In this document: one piece after another, positions 7,797 through 13,870 of the stretch | Position numbering within the stretch: the stretch's first letter is position 1 | How the letters are laid out: the number at the start of each line of letters is the position of its first letter | Assembly: GCA_003024985.2 (NCBI GenBank) | Contig: PXIH01S0030032.1 | DNA from: Euperipatoides rowelli | Taxonomy: Eukaryota > Onychophora > Udeonychophora > Euonychophora > Peripatopsidae | DNA: 13,870 nt | Strand: one strand, 5' to 3' | Notes under the pieces: model-generated | What the model was told of the DNA's origin: nothing | Seen by the model: only the letters and a program-made list of their open reading frames with translations | Databases searched by the model: none | Program-made: the position numbers and the translations under genes

Positions 7797-9207
7797 CTGG
7801 CATAAAAGATCTTGCTAAATATTTTAAGGAAGGATATCATCAGTGGGGTAGCTGAAGACTACAGATATCCAGATTCAATTTAGATCCATACCTCATTCCT
7901 GTGAATTAAAAACATTATTTGAAAGCAAAAGTAACATTTATTTACAGCGAGATGTGAGCCCTATGATTATTTACAAATCCGATCTTTCATATATACTGTA
8001 TAAACCCAATGCTAAGTTTCATCTGTTATGTTAGTTAGTAAATACATTTAAATTGGGACATAAGAAATTGAAGAGTTGAAAAATGTTTCTCCGCAAATAT
8101 TTCTAAAAGTTACATTGAATTTTCTCAATTTATTCACCAATAGTAGGCTAACTGTTTTAAGACACAACATTTACTTTTAATAAAAAAGAAAGTTACTAGT
8201 GCAATTGGAAATGCAGATTAATTGTTAAAAAAAAAAAAAAAATGTGGAGAACAAATTTAATAAACTTTCAAAACTTATTTTTAATTATTTTTAAAATTCA
8301 AAATTTGGTTTAAAATGTTTATAATAGCGGTGAAGCAATATTTTTATTTTCAAATTGTGGAATAGGCTATAATAAATATGGAAAAATCTGGATTTTCTTC
8401 TTCATGTTTAAAAAAATTGCATTGTGCTTTGAATGAGAATATACATATTAAAATATATAAATAGAAGAAAATAAAAAATTTCAATATATTCAGAAGCAGA
8501 TTATGGCATTAAATCACAGAGCTGAACATGGACTTTTAATTTTTTTTCACTACTAAGGCTATGTAAGAGGCAAAATTTTCTTCAAAAGTCATTTCTCACA
8601 GATGATTGCACTGGTGAGGGAAAAAATATTAGAATGAGGGATTGACCGAACTCTATGTAAAATAAAGAAATGTGCAAATTGTGAATTATGTGAGATGCTA
8701 TCCTAATAGAAAACTTTGGCACAATTATTAAAACTAGTGCAATGATGTATATTAAAAGGCAGTTTGGATATAGTCTTTCTTGAATGAAATAAATATTTAT
8801 GAAATAGTACACAGTATAAGATATTTAATATTATGGCACTTTTATAATTTTTGTAGTTGACATAATAAAAATTTGATAAATTAAACCGAGAACATCAATT
8901 AATTTTGTCCTATAATAAAAAAAATTTGAAAAAAAAAAAAATACTTGAAAAAAAAAAAAAAAACGGGAACGGTATACCATCGATACACATACAAATAGAA
9001 ATATGCCGGACAATAACAGACCATAGTCCAGCAAGGTTGTCCCTTGTAGTTTTTTTCTTAGTTATATATTATTATTATCTATCAGATCACTGGAGCAGAC
9101 AGAATTTATTATTAACATTACACAACTAAAAATTCTGCAATATTTGAATATTAACTGTATAAATGCCATTTTTAGTCAGGCCATTGAATTTTCGTGAGTT
9201 TTGTTTC
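7797..9207. other. AT-rich stretch with poly(A) runs
   Basis: A16 runs occur at 8227-8242 and 8948-8963. The sequence just after the second (8964-9045) is less AT-biased and carries GGACAA/TTGTCC, but I cannot assign it. The small ORFs here follow homopolymers and were not accepted. Confidence 0.45.
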
Positions 9208-9336
9208 AACGAAATTGCTATGAAATGCATCAATAAATATCTCAATTCATTTCTCAAAATTATTTTTGAAGTTGCGAAATAAAACGAAATTGTGTCCATT
9301 AAACGAAATCAGCCTTTATTTTGTAAAACACGAAAT
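9208..9336 (+). repeat. Cluster of CGAAAT motifs
   Basis: CGAAAT occurs five times in about 130 bases (9210, 9275, 9285, 9304 and 9331), three of them as AACGAAAT. Spacing is irregular (65, 10, 19 and 27 bases), so this is not a clean tandem array. CpG-containing hexamers are otherwise scarce here. Confidence 0.4.
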
Positions 9337-9940
9337 AATGAAATATTAAATTATTATTATTGTTACAAATTCATAAAAAAAAAAAAATACCTTTCTGCAA
9401 TAAACTAAAAAAGTCATCATTTGTTTTTATTGGAATTATAAAGAAAGTTAGTAGAAATGTAGACTAATTTGTGTGGTGCGATACAAAATATGAATAAATA
9501 ATTTGAAAAATTTTTATTTTTATTTGGGTAATTTCTTCATTTAAAAAAAAAAAAAAGCCTTTAACTATTCTTCCAATAAACTTTATAAAATTATTTTAAA
9601 TGAATGAAAGAAAATTAAGATTTAACAAAATATATTAGCCTAACTTCAATTTTAATATTGAAGACGAATTTATTGAAGAGGAATTATACACCTATAAAAG
9701 CTGATTTAAAAAAAAAAAAAAAAAAGCTTATAAAACTTCTAGTTTTTACTTCCTTTTAAATATTTAATTAAAAAAGCTATCAACAGCTATATTTTATTTG
9801 TATTTAGTTTCGAATAAATTTTTTTTTTGAGGGGTGCAATTCTCTTAAAAAAAAAAAGATTGACACACTTACTGTTTTCAGCTTTTGAATTATTCCAATC
9901 CCAATTAAAATCCATAATTAGGGTGTATTATATTATTGTC
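9337..9940. other. AT-rich stretch, no features recognised
   Basis: It includes the longest A run in the window (9708-9725, 18 bases) and several shorter ones. I see no coding or RNA gene. Confidence 0.5.
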
Positions 9941-10256
9941 CTAACTTTAAAACATAAATACAGTAGGTATCTGTCTGACAGAGAAAAGGATCCTAAATGT
10001 TACTAACTTTAAAAACATTTTTATCTGTGTTTATGTTTGTGTAGTAGAGAAGGGGGAGATGTAGAGTGAGTGAAAGCCCTCTCAAACGTTTTTAACTACG
10101 ACATGGTACGATTTTAATCAAACTAAATATTTAAGATAAACTTTTTTAAATATTGTAACTGTATAAATGTGGGCCACCATCTATTAACTATAAATACTTG
10201 GTCCAATTTCTACCAAATTTCATATTTTAATTGGAAGTATGGTGCTAACTTTAAAA
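9941..10256 (+). repeat. Three copies of CTAACTTTAAAA in diverged surroundings
   Basis: CTAACTTTAAAA starts at 9941, 10003 and 10245. After the first and third copies comes a related run (CAGTAGGTATCTGTCTG and CTGGATGTCTGTCTG). The segment may be an old diverged duplication or repeat family. Confidence 0.3.
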
Positions 10257-10620
10257 TACTGTAATCTGGATGTCTGTCTGTTTGGTGGAAGTGCTATAAT
10301 AGTTAGTGTTGTAATAACATTTATAACATGCAATTTTTGTCTGTCAAGGAGAGGGATAGTCCTATTACAATATTTTAACTGATGTTCAATTTAATAAAGT
10401 TTTATTTTTAAAATAATAGGTCACTTATGCCACTTTTATCTGGCCACTTTCTAGCAAAAAAAGGCTAAAACACTGGTGAAAAAAGATGATTCTCAAGGCA
10501 CACAACTTTTGCTGAGGAGGAAAAAATGAACTGTCTCTTTTTTAATAGCGAAATGTGGCTTTTTAATGATGAAATGAAAGGATTTTATTTACCATAAATC
10601 TGTGACTAATTAATTATTAG
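10257..10620. other. Intron segment next to the GPX4-like donor, nothing seen
   Basis: AT-rich, with no second coding exon on the minus strand before the donor at 10628. Confidence 0.5.
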
Positions 10621-10629
10621 ATACTTACT
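10621..10629 (-). other. 5' splice donor of the GPX4-like exon
   Basis: On the minus strand the exon ends GGGCGA followed by GTAAGTAT, a near-consensus metazoan donor. Reading through it unspliced gives Gly-Glu-stop at once (GGC GAG TAA), so an intron-retained transcript would end before the Trp-Asn catalytic segment. Confidence 0.88.
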
Positions 10630-10777
10630 CGCCCAAAGTTCCTTTCTGCTTCATTTTCAGGTATTTGAAGAGAGGATGAGCTTCATCTCCATTCACATTG
10701 ATCTTGCTAAACATGTCAAACTTGACGTTAAATTTGTCAGTGACAAAGGTTTTAATTTCAGGTTCAGACCAAGGCTC
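10629..10777 (-). CDS. GPX4: Internal exon of a GPX4-like phospholipid hydroperoxide glutathione peroxidase (partial)
   Basis: Read on the minus strand, this 149-base stretch is open in one frame. It starts with Glu-Pro-Trp and contains [14 protein letters not shown], then [10 protein letters not shown] and KGTLG. The KFDMFSKxxVNGDxAHPL core is diagnostic of the GPX4 branch of glutathione peroxidases, which reduce phospholipid hydroperoxides using glutathione or thioredoxin. The exon begins in phase 0 (AG|GAG) and ends in phase 2 (GA|GTAAGT). From memory, human GPX4 has an exon with the same phases and nearly the same length, starting at EPG. None of the catalytic tetrad (Sec or Cys, Gln, Trp, Asn) lies on this exon, so whether the enzyme uses Cys or Sec cannot be told. 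The Lys-rich end and the GTLG form, one codon shorter than vertebrate GPX4, resemble invertebrate homologues. No other exon of the gene was found. Family assignment is firm, and an isolated retained or pseudogene exon is unlikely but possible. Confidence 0.92.
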
Positions 10778-10791
10778 CTAAAAAAAAAAAC
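10778..10791 (-). other. 3' splice acceptor of the GPX4-like exon
   Basis: On the minus strand eleven consecutive T residues (10790 down to 10780) run directly into AG at 10779-10778 and then into GAG CCT TGG. This is a strong polypyrimidine tract plus acceptor in phase 0. No convincing branch-point motif was picked out. Confidence 0.85.
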
Positions 10792-10850
10792 ATAGGTACA
10801 ATCTAATGTAATAAAAGTCCAGTTTGGTCATGATGTCTGTCACGCTGCTT

Positions 10851-10908
10851 ACAGCGACATCTATGGACAGAAATGTATACTTTATTTTCTGTCCGTAGAT
10901 GTCGCTGT
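10851..10908. repeat. Foldback hairpin with GATGTCGCTGT ends, 23-bp arms
   Basis: The arms at 10851-10873 and 10886-10908 (ACAGCGACATCTATGGACAG...) match at 22 of 23 positions around a 12-base loop. The one difference, TG versus CG, looks like CpG decay. It lies only 74 bases upstream of the GPX4-like exon in transcript orientation. A single related arm is present at 11764-11780. This is best read as a palindromic MITE remnant; a pre-miRNA-like hairpin is the alternative. Confidence 0.75.
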
Positions 10909-10910
10909 CT

Positions 10911-10926
10911 CCGTCATTTTTGACGG
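10911..10926. repeat. Short perfect hairpin CCGTCA-TTTT-TGACGG
   Basis: Six-base arms with a TTTT loop, immediately beside the larger foldback. It may be part of the same element. Confidence 0.5.
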
Positions 10927-11763
10927 GCTTTTAACCTAGTTATAGATTAAAAGCCAAACAATTCGGAAAAACATTTTTTTCATAAACTAGAGACGTGAAT
11001 GAAATTTGTCCGATGATAAAAACATCAAAATGTGAATGAGCGGCAATCATTAGATGTGAAGTAAAACCACAATGTTTAGAATTACTTTCTTTTAAGCGTG
11101 TATCATTTAAAATAAACAAAATCAATGCAAATCCACTCCTCTTTTGACATGATCTGGTAGTTAGCCACCCCAAACCAAAATAATTAGCATATGCTTGGTA
11201 TCACTGTTTATTACTTGAAACCTAAAAATACTAGCGTTATTTTTCGCAAAATTAAAAAAGAGCAAAACTGTCAATATTCTAATAAGGGTTCAAAATTACT
11301 GGCTGTCAAGAGACCAAAACCTATTTGATTTTGCAATATGGTTACTAAGTTACCAATTCAAATAGTCAAAATTGGCTATTGCCTAATTTTTTTTTTGTGT
11401 GTGGAAATGTATTGAAAATTATTTATACAATTAGAAAAAAATAGGTTACATTAAGCTAATTCTTTAAATTGTTTTTTTTATTAAAAAAGCAAAACAAATT
11501 AAATCCTATATATGCTATAGTAGCTATTCATCTATTAAATAAGCAATCATTAAAGATACTAAACAATCAATTTATTGAGTATTATTTTTATAAGTAATTA
11601 TAATGTTCAAATAATTTAATTAATGGAAATTATTTACAAACCAAAACAATCAAGTATGTGACAACTTTATTATCTCAGACATATGGTACACAAAACAGTA
11701 AAAGTCAGAACCGCAAGTACTGTATCATTAAATACGCTGATTGTAGATTTAAAATTAGTTTTG
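10927..11763. other. AT-rich intronic stretch, nothing recognised
   Basis: The 77-codon minus-strand ORF at 10940-11173 has no recognisable domain and no splice context. Otherwise there are only short poly(T)/poly(A) runs. Confidence 0.5.
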
Positions 11764-11780
11764 GTCTATAGATGTCACTG
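11764..11780 (+). repeat. Solo arm related to the 10851-10908 foldback
   Basis: GTCTATAGATGTCACTG matches the reverse complement of the left arm (CAGCGACATCTATGGAC) at 15 of 17 positions; both differences are transitions. This suggests a repeat family rather than a unique hairpin. Confidence 0.5.
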
Positions 11781-12112
11781 ATAATGGCATCTGTGACTCG
11801 CAAGCTGCATGCAACTCGAACATGTGAATGATTTTTTTTTTTAACTTTTAGCCCACATGTACGATAAGTGGTGTGAATATAGAATTAGTTTCAGTACAAG
11901 TTGTAAACACTTCTTGGTTTAATTTTCCTCCGTATCGTGAGCAGAGACATTAATGCAAGATATCAAAGGTTAATCATCATCGTGATAGTTATGAACATAA
12001 AATAGTTAAAACAAAAATAAAATGTTATCCGTGTGAGTTTAGTTTCTTCAATTTAGCCAGACCTTCACAAGGTTCATTGTTTACATACAAAGTACAAAAC
12101 TAAGTAACAAAT

Positions 12113-12145
12113 GAAGGGTACAGGGGAAAAACCAACATTGTCCAA
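12113..12145 (+). repeat. Left terminal inverted repeat of the 246-bp MITE
   Basis: All 33 bases match the reverse complement of 12326-12358. The repeat runs from GAAGGGTACAGGGG to ACATTGTCCAA. Confidence 0.9.
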
Positions 12146-12325
12146 TAAAATGAAATTTTACAGGAGAAGGAAAATTAACTTTGAAACGCTATGTTTTTCC
12201 CCTGTACTATGCATTTTAAAACTTCAATAACTTGTTGACCGATAGCTTCTTGCTCTGAGGATTTGATATGTTATAAATCCCTATAAAAACTACTCAAAAC
12301 CGTCAAAATCTCATTTTCGAAAATT

Positions 12326-12358
12326 TTGGACAATGTTGGTTTTTCCCCTGTACCCTTC
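12326..12358 (-). repeat. Right terminal inverted repeat of the 246-bp MITE
   Basis: This is the exact reverse complement of 12113-12145. It ends CCCCTGTACCCTTC and is followed by AAAT. Confidence 0.9.
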
Positions 12359-12533
12359 AAATTTAAATAAACAAAATATAACAATAGATATAAATTTCAA
12401 ATAGCCTATTAATTTTAAAAGGTTACTATAAAATGTAATATTAGGAAACGAAAAGCTGGCAGGTTGAAATTAAAAATGTTTATTCTGGTACTATTGTAAT
12501 AAAATAAAACATAAAACCCTCCAATAAAGAGGT

Positions 12534-12580
12534 GACTCCGAGCCTAGAGGTTACAGCCCTCTAGCTTACAAGTTAGGCAA
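12534..12580 (+). mobile_element. Truncated tRNA-derived SINE head (A-box region)
   Basis: GAGCCTAGAGGTTACAGCCC resembles the D-arm and A box of tRNA-derived SINEs; by my count the A-box core matches the TRGCNNAGTGG consensus at 9 of 11 positions. It is followed by TAGCTTACAAGTTAGG, which could form a tRNA-like anticodon stem with loop CTTACAA. After 12580 the sequence becomes AAATAAAATAAA and no B box (GGTTCRANTCC) is seen. A functional tRNA is ruled out because the T arm and acceptor closure are missing. The best reading is a decayed 5' SINE fragment, and chance resemblance is possible. Confidence 0.42.
12544..12564. repeat. Perfect 7-bp hairpin CTAGAGG/CCTCTAG
   Basis: The arms at 12544-12550 and 12558-12564 surround a 7-base loop. 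It lies inside the putative SINE head, where a D-arm-like fold would be expected. Confidence 0.5.
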
Positions 12581-12783
12581 ATAAAATAAATGATACAATG
12601 ATTGTTTGCTAAAGGGTCTGTCCTCTAATATGTGAACAAAGTAATGATTCCGTGTATGATGCTCCTTATATTGGGAGAACACACACGTGAATTAACAAAT
12701 GAATAATTAAATAATTAATTAGCACGTTCAAGCGGTTTGAATATTTCAAGAGTTAATTAGATTCAGTAACCTGCCACATTACT

Positions 12784-12829
12784 TTAATACGACATTTATG
12801 AAGCTTTAGTTTCGTAAATGCCATATTAA
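12784..12829. repeat. Imperfect foldback hairpin, 19-bp arms, 8-nt loop
   Basis: The arms at 12784-12802 and 12811-12829 (TTAATACGACATTTATGAA and its near complement) match at 16 of 19; all three differences are transitions, two at former CpG sites. On the minus strand two of them become G.U pairs. Confidence 0.65.
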
Positions 12830-13870
12830 GAAAATAATTAAACCTTGAAATAATCTCAGATACACTTGAAAGTACTAATTAATAAATAATAAATTACAAT
12901 ACTTAAAACGGTCTGTTATATATTTTCCATTAAGTATCTTTGAAAAATAAAATCATGCAAACTGAAATTGCATAAAGTGTTTGTAGATAAAGTATGTACA
13001 GCATATGAATCTATTACAAATCACTAGATATTTTAAAAAAGTGATGATGTATTATTAATTAACTCTATTTACCTGTTAAACCATTACAACAAAAAAAAAA
13101 CAGTGGTAGAGACTGTTGTCATCAAATTAATCTCAGACGCAAAAAAAATGTGCAAGTATCAATTTGTAATCTCAGACTGAGGATAGCAATACCGAGTCTT
13201 AATTTTATCTTAAAAAAAATTTTTTTTTATGCATTTAAAATGTTTTTTTTTACCAGTGGATTTTTTTTAGTAATTATGTTTTAAAATCAATAATAAAAAA
13301 TAATTTAAAAAATCCATTACATTTGACCTTTAAACAATGTTTAAATCAGGGTCAATCAATTAAACTGAACATACAAATTGCTAAAAAATGATGATTAAAA
13401 ACATATTCAAAAACTTCAATGAGAAAACAATAGCTCTAGGCACTGAGGGAATTCAATTAGAATAGCTGCAGTGACTTCTAAGGGTTGTATAGTATATACA
13501 GTAGACAGTTTACTCTTAACTGAAGAACCAATTACATAGAACATAAGTCATAAATACTGTAATTAAAAAAAAAAATCATTAACCTCCGATTTAATGCTAT
13601 AACAAGAAATATGGTACTTACATAAACCGGCACATACTAGTGATAAAAACTCACAATTAAATCTCTACCGATATTTTAAATCGCTAAGAAATAATTTGCA
13701 AGGGGAATTTAGCTCCAGTGACATTTTTCTTGGAAATAATTAAAATAACCGAGTTGTACTGTATGTTTGTGTATGTTTTGATTGTATTTTTTTTTTATTA
13801 TAAGTGTTTGCTTTTCAAAAAAGAACCTAGAAAAAAAATTGGCTAATAATATTAATGTGGATAGTAAGTC
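12830..13870. other. AT-rich end of window, nothing recognised
   Basis: It holds several A and T runs, notably an A8/T10 junction near 13212 and T runs near 13240 and 13261. No exon of the GPX4-like gene and no other gene was identified. Confidence 0.5.

Larger units (their letters stand above)
1..10628 (-). other. Inferred downstream intron of the GPX4-like gene (partial)
   Basis: The exon's donor opens an intron running toward lower coordinates. I looked on the minus strand for the expected next exon, which should start by completing an Asp or Glu codon and then encode F-I-K-W-N-F-T-K-F. I checked every TTCCA-type site that could be the reverse complement of TGGAA and found none that fits. 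If the gene is intact, the intron exceeds 10.6 kb. The stretch holds dispersed repeats, foldbacks, microsatellites and one possible coding relic, listed separately. A nested or neighbouring non-coding gene cannot be excluded. Confidence 0.6.
12113..12358. mobile_element. MITE-like non-autonomous DNA transposon, 246 bp
   Basis: The ends are perfect 33-bp terminal inverted repeats (12113-12145 and 12326-12358), beginning GAAGGGTACAGGGG. They are flanked by AAAT on both sides (12109-12112 and 12359-12362), which fits a 4-bp target-site duplication. The outermost T/A pair (12112 and 12359) is also complementary, so a 34-bp repeat with a 2-bp AA duplication is an alternative reading. There is no open reading frame, so it would need a transposase from elsewhere. 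Internally, TACAGGGGAA-like motifs occur twice more (12159-12168 with one mismatch, and 12197-12206 inverted), giving a nested inverted-repeat layout. The flawless terminal repeats suggest a fairly recent insertion compared with the eroded foldbacks nearby. The superfamily is not assignable: CAGGGG-type ends recall hAT elements, but no 8-bp duplication is present. Confidence 0.82.
10778..13870 (-). other. Inferred upstream intron of the GPX4-like gene (partial)
   Basis: The acceptor at 10778 closes an intron that extends past the end of the window. The expected preceding exon should end with a C-N-Q-F-G-x-Q segment, and I did not find it on the minus strand. The site at 13062-13090 has a weak GTAAAT donor after TGTTGTAATGG, but its translation does not match. 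The stretch contains the 10851-10908 foldback, the MITE at 12113-12358, a SINE head and another foldback at 12784-12829. Confidence 0.6.

Noticed and set aside
8582-9129. ORFs rich in Phe, Ile and Lys
   Set aside because: They are produced by poly(A)/poly(T) and AT-rich sequence. The hydrophobic runs are compositional, not evidence of membrane proteins.
10940-11173. 77-codon minus-strand ORF upstream of the GPX4-like exon
   Set aside because: No GPX motif, no donor near its end and no domain; it lies in what should be intron.
12113-12358. hAT assignment of the MITE from its CAGGGG sequence
   Set aside because: Taking CAGGGG as the terminus, the 8-bp flanks are inverted rather than direct repeats, so the hAT signature is not met.
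13062-13090. Candidate upstream GPX exon end (TGTTGTAATGG... then GTAAAT on the minus strand)
   Set aside because: The translation (C-C-N-G-L-T) does not match the expected C-N-Q-F-G-x-Q, and poly(T) precedes it instead of coding sequence.
1-13870. CRISPR array, prophage, operon or other prokaryotic system
   Set aside because: There are no regular spacer arrays, no densely packed ORFs and no ribosome-binding sites; the one gene fragment is a spliced metazoan exon.

Overview
The window looks like AT-rich, non-coding DNA from an invertebrate animal. GC is roughly 30% by eye. Homopolymer and microsatellite tracts are abundant, and I found no bacterial-style gene packing, rRNA, intact tRNA or CRISPR array. 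One ambiguous base (N) lies at 2348.

The only coding sequence I can defend is one internal exon on the minus strand at 10629-10777. It encodes 49 codons plus 2 bases of a phospholipid-hydroperoxide glutathione peroxidase (GPX4-like), with an acceptor on one side and a strong GTAAGT donor on the other. The neighbouring exons, which would carry the Cys/Sec and Gln region and the Trp-Asn-Phe region, were not found in the window. The simplest reading is that 10778-13870 is part of the upstream intron and 1-10628 is part of the downstream intron. The phylum cannot be fixed from 49 residues; a mollusc or an arthropod would both fit.

The rest of the structure is repeats. A 246-bp MITE-like element at 12113-12358 has perfect 33-bp terminal inverted repeats and four copies of a TACAGGGGAA-type motif. 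A truncated tRNA-derived SINE head lies near 12534-12580. Several near-perfect foldbacks occur at 18-54, 1101-1129, 1288-1344, 5635-5723, 10851-10908 and 12784-12829. A degenerate ACTCAGTAAA minisatellite follows the largest foldback and sits next to a GC-rich 130-bp block at 5491-5626. A retroposon-like tail with (TAA)10 is at 136-184, and its core recurs at 2950-2970.

No multi-gene system is visible. The most informative parts are the foldback/MITE population inside the introns, the inverted-plus-tandem ACTCAGTAAA locus, and a possible decayed coding relic on the minus strand at 283-872.
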